A stretch of DNA of 64,000 nt from Aporrectodea caliginosa (taxonomy: Eukaryota; Annelida; Clitellata; Crassiclitellata; Lumbricidae), in contig JACEVL010000160.1 in the NCBI GenBank assembly GCA_020284085.1, positions 98,501-162,500 of the forward strand. The letters are read 5' to 3'. Below the pieces are notes generated by a model. It did not search any database, had not been told where the DNA came from, and saw only the letters and a list, made by a program, of their open reading frames with translations. Positions 11,576 through 23,925 of this stretch are shown piece after piece. Numbering within the stretch: the first letter of the stretch is position 1; the number at the start of each line of letters is the position of its first letter. Made by a program: the position numbers and the translations under genes.

Positions 11576-12325
11576 ATTCAGTATTTCAACCAATTGAAGC
11601 CACTATAATGACTTATATAATTGACTAAGCAAAACCATCATTTTCTTTTGCTCAATTAAAAGCAACAGAAAATAATAGCCTACAATCTCCACTAAAAACC
11701 GTTACCCATAATTATATAACGACAGGCTAAATAATATAGTAAAAGTAAAATCAGTACAACAAAATTACAAAATTTTAACTTTTACTAATCAAATAGTCAA
11801 AGCCTTATTTCTTATATACTACCACTGAACAGTTTCCCTGAGTTACGCAAATGTGAGATTACATTTCACTTGGCAAGATGCACTCTCATAACATAGGCTA
11901 CCATTGGAAATATTACTGTTATTGAACTGTGCTATGGAAAATGTGTTCCATATAATACATCACAGTTTCCTTAGATGTTTCTGTGTCAACAACATCAATT
12001 CTGCACGGACTCATGGTTCCCTTCCAATAGGCAAATACTATGAATGCAGTCTAACGCATCACCATTTCTACTGCACTTCAACCTGTCATAAAATCTGAGG
12101 AGAAACAAGAGGAATATGAACAGCAAAGGAAATATTGGCCAATTTATGGTCAAATGCAGGCATAATTCCGCTTTGAATTTCACTCAAGAAACTCCACTCA
12201 ATCCTGACGATATCCTCCCTAAAATACAGGCTGTGTTCCATATAAAAATACACTTACCGTTTTTCAAACCAAGTCATACGAATAAATTATTATTTCAAAT
12301 TTGTGTCATATAAAATAAATTGTTT
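11576..12325. other. Gene-free stretch, nothing recognised
   Basis: AT-rich sequence with overlapping short ORFs on both strands (11,904-12,313) and no splice support. Confidence 0.4.
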
Positions 12326-12465
12326 CGGCTTAACGACACTTTTTCATTCGAAGATGATTAGTGTCCAAGCCATATGAATAAAGATTAATCTCTGATCGGG
12401 AAGCGAACCCGGGGCGCCGATGTGACGAGCAGGCTAACCCATCGGCCACTCAGGATCCTCATTTT
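12326..12465 (-). repeat. tRNA-derived SINE
   Basis: The minus strand reads GAGTGGCCGATGGGTTAGC (A-box-like), then CCCGGGTTCGCTTCCCGA (B-box-like), and ends GTGTCGTTAAGCCGAAAC. A related 3' end, GTGTCGTTAAACTGAAAC, lies at 62,712-62,735. Confidence 0.75.
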
Positions 12466-12771
12466 GTGTCATATTGTAAGTTCACTGTTTATGTACCGTA
12501 GGCCTAAATGACTTTAAGATAAAGTACAGGTCAGAAATTTCTTAAAGACATTAAATCAACAAAATGTCAGACCAAAAACAGTTTAAAAGTATGGAAAACA
12601 AAAATTTTGCAATGCTATGAGCGTCTATTATTTATATTTTCATGAAACAAACCGATGGCAGTGAAGAATAGAATAGAATCTTCATTTAAAAAGTCTCTGC
12701 ACTGCTAAGCTAGACAAGCAAAAATGTTTAAATAACAACTAAACTTGGACAAATAACCTAATTCAATTTAC

Positions 12772-12933
12772 CTTTTGCTGGCCTCAATAGCCTTTGCAAC
12801 TATTTTATGGAAAGAGTTCATCTCCAAAATCACACAAGAACCGATAGAAAAGCGGTCAAGTTCATTCCACGCAGCTAATATCAGTAAAACTGTCAGGTTC
12901 TGACCCAAACCATTAGGTCCGAATCTCCATAAC
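12772..12933 (-). CDS. Candidate exon, 162 bp, unrecognised protein
   Basis: A strong acceptor (CTCTCTCTTCCAG, minus strand) precedes it and a donor (CAAAAG, GTAAATT) follows. One frame is open throughout: LWRFGPNGLGQNLTVLLILA ... ending MNSFHKIVAKAIEASKR. It enters after a two-base partial codon and leaves with two bases, so its length is a multiple of three. Two readings are possible. It may be an internal exon; its phase would even accept the last known exon of the gene at 25-32 kb, 12 kb upstream. Or it may be the second exon of a separate gene whose promoter is the CpG-rich block at 13,020-13,380, with translation starting at MNSFHK. The composition differs from the disordered gene upstream, which favours a separate gene. 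I do not recognise the family. Confidence 0.5.
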
Positions 12934-13019
12934 CTGGAAGAGAGAGATGCCAATTCACTCGACGACCGCCGTCATTAACTTCACTTTATAACTGTATCCC
13001 CATCTGGAAGGAAACGGCT

Positions 13020-13380
13020 CATGACATCAGTTACTGCAGGGAGCCAATCGTTCCTAAGCCCGCGACGACGCTGAAGTTGCTTGTGACAGGCATTCCGTTA
13101 GACGACCACAGAACACCGCTCGCTCGCGCAACCAGGAACATGAAACACGCAGTCGTTGATTATGCTGTGGCGGCGGTGACGTCCGTGTTGGTCGCCGCTG
13201 CCGCCCCACAGCAGCGGCGGCGGCGGCGCATAAGGCCGACGACCTAATGCATGCAGCCACCGCCAGACACACAGCAGGACTGGCAGACGGACAGAGAAAT
13301 GGTCGACAGCAAATGCCGGGTGATGACGACGCCTCTGTTGGCCGCTGATAGATCGAGTGTCCGCAATCACAGAATTCAAA
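13020..13380. promoter_or_regulatory. CpG-rich block, possible promoter
   Basis: CpG dinucleotides are dense here compared with the surrounding DNA (for example CCCGCGACGACGCTG, GCTCGCTCGCGCAACC, GGCGGCGGCGGCGCATAAGG). It ends about 90 bp upstream of the acceptor of the minus-strand exon at 12,772-12,933. Overlapping Arg/Ala-rich ORFs reflect GC content. No TATA box stands out. Confidence 0.4.
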
Positions 13381-13395
13381 TACTTGGCATCTGTC

Positions 13396-13830
13396 TTGGT
13401 CTGTCTGTCTGTCTGCCCCAGTCTGTCTGGCTGTCTCTGTCTCTGGCGCCCAGATAAATTGTCACCGTCTGTTTAATGACCGTTGGTCTGTCTGTGTCTG
13501 TCTGGCTGTCCGTTTCTTCGTCCTTGCCTACCTGTCTATAATGCCTGTCTGTTCATGTCTGATATCTGTTTGTCTGCTGGTGAGTCTGTTTCTGCCTCTT
13601 GTTTGTTGTCTCTGTTTGCTTGGCTGGCTATCTTGTGTAAATTTCTGTGTCTGTGACTGTCTGTCTGTCATCTGTCTATTTCAGTTATCTATATGTTTCA
13701 GTGTGTCTGTTTTGCTTATTTTCTTCCAATTTCTCCATCTCACTGTTTTCACTGTCTGTCCTTCTGTTTCTCTTGAAATTTATTTGTCTGTCTTTAATTG
13801 GCGCCCGAGTCTATCTGCGTGGCTGTTAGT
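13396..13830. repeat. (GTCT)-rich degenerate polypyrimidine tract
   Basis: Frequent CTGTCTGTCTGTCTG runs broken by T-rich segments. The Cys/Leu/Ser-rich plus-strand ORFs here are products of the repeat. Confidence 0.85.
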
Positions 13831-16030
13831 CAATACAGGTGCGTAGGATTAACAGTTCAAGTTCAGCAAGCAAGGTATCTGGAAACTGCCATGCCCAGGG
13901 AGGAAAAAGAATGATGGAGGAAGGAGGGAAGGCTGGATCGATTTCCATTCGAAGAAGAAACTGTGGAAACTCAGAAACGGTGCCGGTCATATCCCTCCAG
14001 GTCCCATCATGGATGCAAAGATCGGTTTTTACAGGTCACTGTATATATACGGCATCATATGACGCTAGGACGAAAAGAATGGAGTGGGAGACGAGTTTCA
14101 TGGCAAAAACAGTAAAAACACAGGTCAAACCCTCTGTGGCACAAAGGCAGCATTTGCCCTATGTGTCCAGTATCCATAAGTCAGCAGATATACGCAAAGC
14201 GACTGGACTGCAGGGAAATGAATGTTTAGTACCCAGCACGGGACTTAAATCACGAACACGTATACAGAGGAAACAACGAATGAAAATCACCGAGTAATTC
14301 TCTTTCCCGTCTCAAGCCCATTCTTATGGAAATTTCCCATTCCATCTATCTAAAGCGGTGCTTGGGTTAATGTCGAAATGGATTGCTACAATCCCTCTGA
14401 AACAAGCTCATCTCCAAGCAGTCCATGGACACAATTTCTATCACTAATCCTAATCCCATCCAATCTGATGTCACAGGATAACAGTCTTGGAAGCACTTTC
14501 ATGCTTCAAATAATCACAGAATTTATGCAATAGTGCTACTTAGGGATTACACCTCACTACTTAAAGCAATTTAAAATATTTATTTGCGATGACACCAATT
14601 TAAATCTACTAATTTAGAATATAGCCATATAAAGTGTTTATTTAAAAGCTCTCCGACAACGACAACCGTATCAAGCAACGGACCTTAATTCAACATCAAC
14701 TTCCTGCTATATGCACTTCACTGCATAATGTTGCTTAATTAACCTTCACAACACTAAATAAACACTTTAGTTTCCATTTAACATCAACAAAGCCTAACCA
14801 TCAGGTATCAAAGATCCCTGACAGATTAAATGTCCATGTAATCTATATTTAATTACTGTTAATGCAGTTACTTTAAAATGGCTGTGAATAACAACTTAAT
14901 GACTGTAAATAATAGCCTAAAGTTCTGTAAATAATTTTTAAAATGGCTGCATATAATTATCTGAAATTAATGTACCCCGGTAAGTGATTATGTTAAAAAA
15001 AACTGCAAATAACAATTTTAAATCACTTAAAATTATTATTATTATAACTTATTGCAAATAGTTATGTATAAATGACCAAACATTATTGCACTTAAAGTAA
15101 ATATATAAATTTCTATAATATCATAATAAAAATGTTTAGCTTTATATAATATTCTTCAGTTAGAGTTATTTTAACAACAGACTTCTGCGTTAAAACAGAA
15201 CCTGCTTTTGGAGAACAAGAGGACCATTGACGCACCACTGGTAGCATAAGGGTTAGTCTTGGTCTTAGAACATGGTAACCATAACTTTGGGGTTGATGGT
15301 AACTGGTTACTTTGTGCTTAAGCAGGGTAATCTGGTCCTCACTAAACCACACCAGGCAGCCAAACAAAAGTATAAAAGTTGGTTCCCAGACTTCCATGGA
15401 TATGTTAGAATGACCTACTGCTCGGTGTATCGCCTCAGAATAAAAACCGTACAATGGCAGAGGTTCCGAATGTGTGTAAGACATTAGTTATGATTTACAT
15501 GCCAGCTGAAATGGCCATAATCTAAACAGATCTGCTCCGAGAAATCATTTGGTCCATCGACAGTCAGGAATGAAGAGAATTTCACAGTTGTACATTAATA
15601 AATCAATATTATAATTATTTTTTTTAGCTCTGAGGTACTTCATTCCCCAGGGACTTAGAGATCATTTCTATTATGAGATAAAAGTTATTATTATTATTAT
15701 TTAAAAAATGTGAATGCACACAAAGGTCACACAGAAAGGTGAATCTGAGAAATGGTTAATCAATTGGAATAAGCTGTTGCAAGGATCAGTTTCAACTTGG
15801 GGCAGTGCTAAATTTTATGTTGAAAGCTTAAATGGAAGATGCAGGATCTTATGCATTGCACAGATAGCATTGTAATAATAATAAACTTTCCCTTCAAACA
15901 TTCCTATAGAATTTCAAGTCCATTTGTTTCAGAGGTTTTGAATTTACAATAGGTCAAAAACCACGTTCCTACAGTAACCAAATGGCTGTTAACGCTGGTC
16001 GATCTAAAGCCCTGTGATGCACATGTATAT
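13831..16030. other. Gene-free stretch, one long ORF of doubtful meaning
   Basis: A 152-codon plus ORF (13,839-14,297) and a 123-codon minus ORF (15,113-15,484) are longer than most here. Neither has a recognisable motif, splice context or conserved-looking block. The rest is AT-rich, with short AT-only runs near 14,560-15,120. Confidence 0.35.
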
Positions 16031-16035
16031 ATATA

Positions 16036-16308
16036 TTGCATATAGATTGCAGAGATCAATCATTTTCTACTCAAAATTTTTGTGCCCCTAATCGATCATT
16101 TCAATCCCCAGCCTATACGATACATGCTGTAGAATTTAGCTCTGAGGAAGCATATCCACAAGAGGATGGCTGTGTAGGGATAGGTTCTCCTCTAATTGGT
16201 TTGTTTTTATATTATTCAATACCAACACATGCACAAGCACTGTGCCTTTGTAAGCACTACAGGGACAGAGGACACTTCTGGAGGGAATGCAATATATTCA
16301 ACTTCTGA
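16036..16308 (+). pseudogene. LTR-retrotransposon gag-like fragment with altered zinc knuckle
   Basis: The 90-codon ORF ends with CKHYRDRGHFWREC. This aligns with a retroelement nucleocapsid CCHC knuckle (C-x2-C-x4-H-x4-C), including the typical GH and the final Cys, but the second Cys position is Tyr, so metal binding should be lost. The upstream part is polar and unrecognised. No LTRs, protease or reverse transcriptase were seen nearby, so this looks like an isolated, decayed piece. Confidence 0.5.
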
Positions 16309-18298
16309 AGAAAGCACTCCTTCAGATTCAATTATACCACTAGTTTGCATTTAACAGATAATCAGATTACCACATTTAATTGCCAATAATCTGGCCTGTC
16401 CAAATAGCTCTAGTCACTGACCAAGCATCAAGCTGTCTCATATAATGTTTATGTAAGTCTCCTTTTGTATTATGATCACTTAATAAGCCACTACAACAGC
16501 ACTCCACTTCACCTCAAGTACTTGCCTAGCACACTCCAAGCAACTCAGGTGTTTGAGCTGCTGTGAGTCCATATGAGCATATGTGCAATGCACCCAATGC
16601 ACTCTGAGAAAGATTTAGTGCACGTAAGCCTATACATAACTTCAGGTATAGTCTACAAACATAAGTAGAATATTAGGCAAGTGTTTAAGTTATCTTATCA
16701 ACATTCATATGTTGGCAAGTCTCACCTTCCTAAGTCTGAGTTTTAAATCCCTGAGTCAGCGTCACAATGATGCGAACCCAAGTCCGAGTCATTCAAATGA
16801 GACTTGAGTTCATGTCGAGTCTTTGTCCAAAAACTCTACTAATGATGTTAATAAGGACAATGCTGCTGATGGTCTGACATTTTTTAATCAATCTGGTTCT
16901 TAGCATCAAATGCTGTTGATGCAGGAAAAGCAGTAAGATTATGCCTATCTTGCAGAAACATCTGGCTTGTGGTCACAAGCATTAACTGACACCATTCATC
17001 GTTCAGGAGACTGAGCAGCAACTGAGTGCCGAGCATCTTGCTCGCTGCTCGGATAACTTATGGCAGGCAGCAAAGTAATGGACGAAGGGCATTATCAGAG
17101 GAGAGGGGGACAGCCGCCTGGGTATTTATTACAGGAAGGTTGAAAGGGACCCCTAGATGATTTACAGCAATCATTACCACGGAATGATATTGATATTTAG
17201 AACAGGTTTTGGTCGTGAAGGATGATATTCTGGGCTCGTGAGAATGCACACGAGCATAGAAGATTATTTCCAATGGAGGAAAATAGATGTTTGCAATGGA
17301 GGCTGAAAGTAGTGCAGCGGGTTAGTAGCTGCACTGTTACTGAATGTCACTGAACTGGACATTTCTGAAAAGCTTCATTTGGATGATCACAGTGCAGCAG
17401 TCACCAGTAGTTATTTGTAAGCGAACTCCCTCGCAGTTGACAATAAATTTCTACGCAACTTGCATCTAGTTTTAAAGTAGAGATATGGAGAATGTGGCTT
17501 TCTTTACAGCTACCCCTTTTGTCTGTCAACTAAGCGGGATTTGTCCCTTTAGGTGCGCCTATTGCTCCCACTTGATAGCTTTGTTTCCCTATGATCATTG
17601 GAAATTGTAGTATCATGCATAATTAAATGTTGATGTACATAATTCCTGGGAACAATAAATGTTTTATGTCTAACAACACAGAAGAACTGTTTTAACTGAC
17701 TGCACAAGTGACCCATTTTTCTCACAAAAAACACTAATAAAACAATTCGTTGGCTTCTTCTGTCCACTCTGAGCTGTTTCACTAATGTCATTCAAGTTCA
17801 GACCCATAATTCACTGTCTACAGCATACTGGCCTGGTTAGCAACACTGGTTACAGCACACATCCCATGTACTTCTGGATGTGCAGACTGGAGACCTTACA
17901 TGGCGTGATGCCCGTTCAAACGAGCAGCAGTGATGAATGATTTCACCCGATCAATTCATTGAAAAGTTAGCAGGGTCAATGCCATATGGTCACTTTAGAA
18001 AAACATGTACCCGGTACACTTACATTTAAATTTACCTCTCACAGTAGCCCACCTTTTGGTGCAGTGGCCTGATGTCTATTTGAACCGATGTCTCCGGTCA
18101 AAATTACCCATTGATTAAATCTTCTCGTCCTAAATGAATGACGCTCTGAGCAGACCTCCTTTTCAGACTCTGGCCTGCACAACAGTTGACTCTACGATGG
18201 TGTCTTTTATCTCTCTGATTCCAACCACAGCTTTGCCTTCACTTCTGATGGACCATAATTCATGCGATGTGCATATGATAATTAATGATGCTCAAGAA
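16309..18298. other. Gene-free stretch, nothing recognised
   Basis: Only short ORFs without splice context; no repeat termini recognised. Confidence 0.4.
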
Positions 18299-18306
18299 GT
18301 CTCAAC

Positions 18307-18469
18307 CAGTGGCGGCGCCAGGGGGGCTAGGGGATGCTTAGCCCCCCTAACTGCAGCTCAGCCCCCCAAAAGTGGGAAATCACTGCAAATCACAGCGAGG
18401 AGGGGACAAAAGGGAAGGTTTTTTGAGCTTTAGCCCCCCCCCAAACCTGAAATCCTGGCACCGCCACTG
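18307..18469. mobile_element. 163-bp hAT MITE with perfect 8-bp target duplication
   Basis: The ends CAGTGGCGGCGCCAGG and (reversed) CAGTGGCGGTGCCAGG differ at one of 16 positions. GTCTCAAC flanks both sides (18,299-18,306 and 18,470-18,477). CAGTGGCGG termini with 8-bp duplications are classic for hAT elements. The interior is G/C-rich with GCCCCCC runs and has no ORF. Confidence 0.95.
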
Positions 18470-18529
18470 GTCTCAACATTAGATTACATTAGAAAATACT
18501 ACTTTATCACAACCATATAAAAAATATAA

Positions 18530-18625
18530 TTATTCTTATTAAAGAAATTTATATAGCGCCACTCTCAGAAAAATAGTCAGCGGCGCTCTCTGTGCTAGCC
18601 TACAAAAATACACAATAAGGAAGAT
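18530..18625 (-). mobile_element. L2/CR1-like LINE 3' end
   Basis: On the plus strand TTTATATAGCGCCACTCTCA runs into CAGCGGCGCTCTCTGTGC. The block parallels the starts of the minus-strand LINEs at 22,010 (TTTATATAGCTCCACTCAGA) and 22,498 (TTTATATAGCGCTGCTCA). Confidence 0.6.
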
Positions 18626-20434
18626 AATGCATATGTGTCTATGCACAAAAGCCTTTTGATTAAGAACCCGCATATAAGCATGCCTTTGTCGAATCACGAT
18701 GACGGATATTCGAAGATTCCACGAATAGATAGGAAGACGTCTTCAGCCAAAGGGAATTCACTGTCTCCCGCAAATAACCAATCAGCTGATGGAAATATCA
18801 TGCAGAAAACCCCAAAACGATCAATCATCTTAGCATTTGCGGATTGCGATACGTGATCATTCATTGGGCGATGACGATGAGGCAGCACCCATAGCAAATG
18901 CACTCGATGCTTTCGAGGTCGATCTTATCACGAGCAGATTCCGATAGATTAGACTTCTGTGGCTTCAGTTTCGAGCAGACGCTGATTGACTACTCTGAAC
19001 AAGATTCATAGCAAATCCTAAGCAGCATTAATTTTCATACTAGCATTATAAATACATGTAGCTATTATCATCATTAGAAGCTAAGGTGGTGAGATATTGT
19101 TTTGCAAACTTGTTCTCCTTTCACAGCTGAATATAACATATCGGAGTTGAATGTTGGCATGTCTGGAAGGAAATTAGAAATTAAGGGTGACATACAACGT
19201 AACTGTAAAACTAGAGCTATATCACAAAAGATGAGAGGCTCTTACAGGTAGTATATATATCTTATATAATGCATCTTATATAAACATGTATAATGTATAT
19301 GACACACCCAAGGGCATATATCAGATTATCGATATTTTTATTGTCGTGCGAAACACATATTTCTTTCTGAATACAAACTAGATTAATTACTTGAGCTTCG
19401 TTACAGAAAGAGTACATTAGCTTATAGAATGCCTAAACTGACCCATATGCTGTTCTGGCCATGTAGAAAGAATGTGAGATGATTGAATCCCACATAATGC
19501 AATATGCATGACCACAGGAAAGAGAAATAAGGAAGACCAAGACTGCACGCGATAGACAACATAAACGAGACATAATACCACTTGGACTAAACATGGGACG
19601 AACACTTGACAAATGACAGAAAACAATACAGATCCTTTATTTGCACCCATTGCTGCCAAATGGGTGGTCTTAGGATGATAATGATAGCCAATATAGTCAC
19701 TTGTCAGAGCTAATGAAATCTTATATAAACTATGCAGTTATATTACATATAGGCTATAATTATCAGTAACAATATATTAAAAATATTTTTAATTACCATA
19801 TTATAATATAATAATTACATTATAATTTCTATATTATATACCATCCATGCACATATATAATAGCATATTTATCTGAGAGCTGTCATAATAGCATAGGGTT
19901 CAAACCTGCTTCCAGCGCATGCACTTATGACAGTGCTTAAACACGCCCACTTTATGGAGGTCTATTGGAGTCAGTCAGTGGACAGAGTATCATTATACAC
20001 TGACACAATCAGATCCAACCAGACTGAAACATCCTGAACATGTTCAAACTGACACCAATAACTGACGACCGAGGTTTATTCTATAATACATGAACTCAAT
20101 CTCATCCATATATATGATATGGCGCCTTCGTGAAGTTCTTGTAAGGTTGCTATACAAATGACCATATACATACCAATACATACATACATACATCCAATCA
20201 GACCTGATCTGATCTGATTGGAAAAATCCAATCGGGTTGGGCTGGTGTATGGCCGGATTTACAGAGGGCAGATGGCCAGGGCAGAAATTTTGCATAAAAA
20301 TATATTTGGAATGTTTATATGGTGGCCAGTCATCTCTCTTGCCGGCTCATCATCCAACCAACAGTGTACAGACAGTGTACTAGGCACTAAATACCATAAC
20401 AGCTATAGCATAAGCCAGCATCCTGTTTCCATTA
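18626..20434. other. Gene-free stretch with one ambiguous ORF
   Basis: ORFs on both strands overlap at 18,635-18,903; the plus one (SKIPRIDRKTSSAKGN) is polar and might be an exon, but no splice sites frame it. Near 20,190-20,260 there is a CTGATCTGATCTGATTGGA run and a GGCCGGATTTAC motif that resembles the hAT-like ends at 50,054 and 59,430. Confidence 0.35.
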
Positions 20435-20735
20435 AACTAAGAAGAAGAAGAAGAAGAAGAGGAAGAGCAGTCCCTTAAGCTAGACTTGAGGCAGCCATGG
20501 GTATGAAGTGTTAGCAACTTCATTTCCTAGCCTTGGCAGGTGGTCAGTCCTCTCCTTCGCCGTCTCGTCTTCCCAACAACAGAGTACAGCCAGTGTCAGC
20601 GTTATAGCTGAGTTGGATAGAGGTGCAGGTGGAACAGAAATCTCAAACCAAATTTCTGCCCTGGCAGGGCTTTGAACCAACCTCTTGATTGACAGCCCAG
20701 TATGCTAGCCACTACAATATCAAGCACGCCCCCCC
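20435..20735 (-). repeat. tRNA-derived SINE, (TTC)-tailed family, best copy
   Basis: The minus strand starts near 20,735 with a tRNA-like head (GTGGCTAGCATACTGG, then GGTTGGTTCAAAGCC as A- and B-box-like blocks). It runs through GGACTGACCACCTGCC and AGTTGCTAACACTTC, and ends in a (TTC)n tail (plus-strand AGAAGAAG at 20,440-20,462). Confidence 0.8.
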
Positions 20736-22005
20736 AATAAACTAAATGAACAGTCAATATTGTGCCCTTTCCTTGTTTGCCAACATTATCTGGACTTTAG
20801 TTTTCAGTGGTCTCCATCCAACTACTTTCAAATCCTTGATAATAATTCATTTTTGCTGTTCTTTTGTGTTGTACAGCTTCAGAATTTATTTAGAAATAGA
20901 AATAACCTGTAAGGTGTCACAATGTCACAAGCATCAATCCAAATTAATTTCTACAAAGTTGATAGGTTACACACGTCCTACTTTAGAAGGCATTGTGCAA
21001 CGAGTGTACACCATTGGTTTATAAAACAACTTGTTCAGAAGTTGCACTTCAACCAAATCAACTTTCTATAATAGCGGCCTATGGGTAAAATGTTCAAAAT
21101 AAACTAACAGAGCCGAATTTCGGGTGCCATCTACACCCAGATTGTGGGGAGGTAGTTAAGCAACCGTTCAATAGAATTTTATGATAGCATTGATCACTAT
21201 TGTAAAATAAACTCCAGTGACTTCTAAAGTATTGTTATCAAAAAACAAAAGGCATCACTTCAAGTGAAACCGTAATCGAGACATGTCGTAATCTAAAGAC
21301 TTCTACAGTGCACAAAAAGCGGAGCAGTGGTTTATAAAGAACATGGATGCTGCTTAATGACAGCAAAAGAATACCTATTTTATTCTACTACACCCAGATT
21401 GAGGGGGAGGTTTTTTGAGAGCCCTGGTCTCCATGAGATGCCATTGTAACATACGACATTACAATATCAGCTACTGCAATGTGCTAACAGAAGTCTATAT
21501 ACATTATAATGTATATAAATATTCCAGATATATTTATATGTCAAAATGTCACCAATCCATTTTCTTCATTTCTTCATTATATATAAACAGATGACTTTCA
21601 TAGTAAGGGCCCATCCAAACATAATCTTATTGTTATAAACCACTTCGCACAAAGATCATGGCTCATGCAGGAGATCTTAATCTTGTGCTAGCACAGTCTG
21701 TATACAGAGTCTTAAATTGCATGGCATCTGTTCAAACCCGCAGCTGCAGCTGTGTTAAAAATCTCACCCAATCAATTCATTGCAATTTAAGGAGCAAGGT
21801 CAAGGCCATTATGGGTGCTCTAGGAAACATATGCATTTACATTTAACATTAGGATGTCACTGGGATGCACCTGATAACCCAATTGCTGCCAAACTCGGTT
21901 TATTGTTAGATGTTATCATAATAACATGCATTGCATTTAAAGTCAGCCGTCAAAAGGGTTTGACTGCACTATATTTCTGAATGTCTGCATATTTTAATCG
22001 TAACC
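20736..22005. other. Gene-free stretch, nothing firmly recognised
   Basis: CTACACCCAGATTG occurs twice (about 21,131 and 21,389), suggesting an old repeat pair, but I could not define its ends. Confidence 0.35.
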
Positions 22006-22007
22006 GA

Positions 22008-22485
22008 ACATTTATATAGCTCCACTCAGAAATCAGCAGTGCTCTCGACCTGTGTCAGCGAACAAGAAAGCCTTAAGGCATCTCTGGAAATGGGAAGGTG
22101 AGAAGGCTATAAACTGAAGGCAAAGAGACTGGGGAAGACAGTTCCAAGCTGATGGGCCAACATGGCAAAGCACCTAGAGTGGGCCGTAGCAGAGCGCATG
22201 TGCGGGACAACCACAAGTCTAGGATGGGGCCACCCCAACAAGGCAGTTACACATGAGGGCAAATGGTTTGAACTGTACCCACTGTTGAATAGGGAGCCAG
22301 TGAAGAGTATTCCGAATATAACCTGATATATGGGCAAACTTTGGAATGTCGCCTATAAGCCAAGCAGCGGCATTAAGAATAGACTGGAGTTTTTGAGTAT
22401 TAGAGGCAGAGAGACCAATATATGCAGCATTCCCAAAGTCCACACGAGTGCAGATCAAGGCGTGGACCAGAGTAATTGTAATTGT
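22008..22485 (-). mobile_element. L2/CR1-like LINE 3' fragment
   Basis: Minus-strand ORF pieces (VDFGNAAYIGLSASNTQKLQ; NAAAWLIGDIPKFA; LHWLPIQQWVQFK) match the better-preserved copy next door. They carry the RT C-terminal pattern DFGNA..GL...N...LQ..LNAAARLI and (L)HWLP. Frameshifts are present. It ends in a TTATATAGC 3' motif at the low-coordinate side. Confidence 0.85.
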
Positions 22486-23925
22486 AATAGTAATCGAACA
22501 TTTATATAGCGCTGCTCAAAAATCAGCAGCGCTCTCGACCTGCTTCAGTGCCTGCGTCAGGGAACAAAAATGTCTTAAGGCGTCTACGGAACTGGGAAGA
22601 TGATAGGGCTAGTAACTCAAGGCGAAGAGATTGGGGAAGAGAGTTCCAAGCTGATGGGCCAACATGTGCAAAGCACCTAGAGTGGGCATTAGCAGAGCGC
22701 ATGCGAGGGACAACCATAAGGCCACAGGTCGAAGATCGCAAAGAGGCCCTCGCAGGTAAAGAGGAGACAAAGGTGCAAAAAGACCTCAGGTAGGATGGGG
22801 CCATCCCAACAAGGCAGTTATGCATGAGGGAAAGGATTTTGAATTGTACCCACTGTTGGATAGGGAGCCGGTGAAGGGTATCCCGAATATAGCCTGAGCT
22901 ATGGGCAAACTTTGGAATGTCGCCTATAAGCCGAGCAGCTGCATTAAGAATAGACTGGAGTTTGTAAGTATTAGAGGCGGAGAGTCCAATGTATGCAGCG
23001 TTCCCAAAGTCAACCCGAGTGCAGATCAAGGCGTGGATCAGAGTAGTAATGGCACGCAGTGAAAGAGAGCTGCGAATGGAACATAGTTGGCGCAGATGGT
23101 AGAAGCAAGATCTGGAAACCGAGTTGACCTGGTCAGTAAAAGAAAGGGAAGGATCCAAGACAATTCCCAGGTCACGAACAGAAGAGGAGAAGTGGATGTG
23201 GGGAAATCTGAGATGAAGGGAATCAGTATCAATCTTATTGAGCTGAAGACGGCCACCAAGCCATATGAATTGTGTCTTGTCAGGATTCAGCCGCAGGCGG
23301 TTAGAGGAGAGCCATGCGTCTATGGCAGAGGAAGCCTCTAACAACCGCTCTACCTTTTGAACAGCAGAAGATGTAAAAGGGCCTGGGTATCGAGTAGTAA
23401 TGGCATGTAGTGAAAGAGATCTGTGAATGGAACATAGTTGGCGCAGATGGTAGTTCTAAGCAGGATCTGGAAACTGAGTTGACCTGGTCAGTAAAAGAAA
23501 TGGTAGGATCCAAGACAATTCCCAGGTCACGAAGAGAAGAGGAGAAGTGGATGTCGGGAAACCTGAGATTAAGAGAATCAGTACCAATCTTATTGAGCTG
23601 AATGCAGCCACCAAGCCATATGAATTGTGTCTTGTCAGGATTCAGGCACAGGTAGTTAGAGGAGAGCTATGCGTCTGAGGCAGAGGAAGCCTCTAACAAC
23701 CATCCTACCATCTGAACAGCAGAGGATGCTGGGCCATGTAAAGGACCTGGGTATCGTTGGCAAATTGATGGGAAGAGACCCCAAACAGTTGAAAAATACC
23801 CCCAAGGTCCGAGGTCTACAGAACAAATAGCACAGGAGCAAAACAGAGCCTTGAGGGAGACCATAGGGAACAGTGACCCATGGAATGCGGTTTGAAGTAA
23901 AGGCCACAGATGAACTTTCTAGTAG
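22486..23925 (-). mobile_element. L2/CR1-like LINE ORF2 (reverse transcriptase) remnant with internal duplication
   Basis: The longest open piece (22,523-23,344, 273 codons) holds LNPDKTQFIWLGG, VRDLGIVLDPSLSF, TRVDFGNAAYIGL, AARLIGDIPKF, LPIQQWVQFK and the C-terminal WNSLPQSLR...RRRLKTFLF. Upstream (about 23,760-23,910) the RT core block YGLPQGSVL is visible. The catalytic FADD-type box reads QFANDTQV in another frame, with Asn for the second Asp. A segment of about 355 bp (roughly 23,036-23,390) is repeated at 23,391-23,745. The 3' end has TTTATATAGCGC and an (AATTGT)n-like tail near 22,470-22,500. The element is inactive. Confidence 0.9.

Noticed and set aside
13839..14297. 152-codon plus-strand ORF
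   Set aside because: Longest non-repetitive ORF outside the gene and LINEs, but no recognisable motif, no splice sites and no coding-like block; compatible with chance.
15113..15487. Overlapping 123-codon minus and 71-codon plus ORFs
   Set aside because: Both strands are open over the same bases and neither has splice support; perhaps part of an unrecognised repeat.
18635..18903. Polar plus-strand ORF that might be an exon
   Set aside because: The opposite strand is equally open, and no acceptor or donor frames it.
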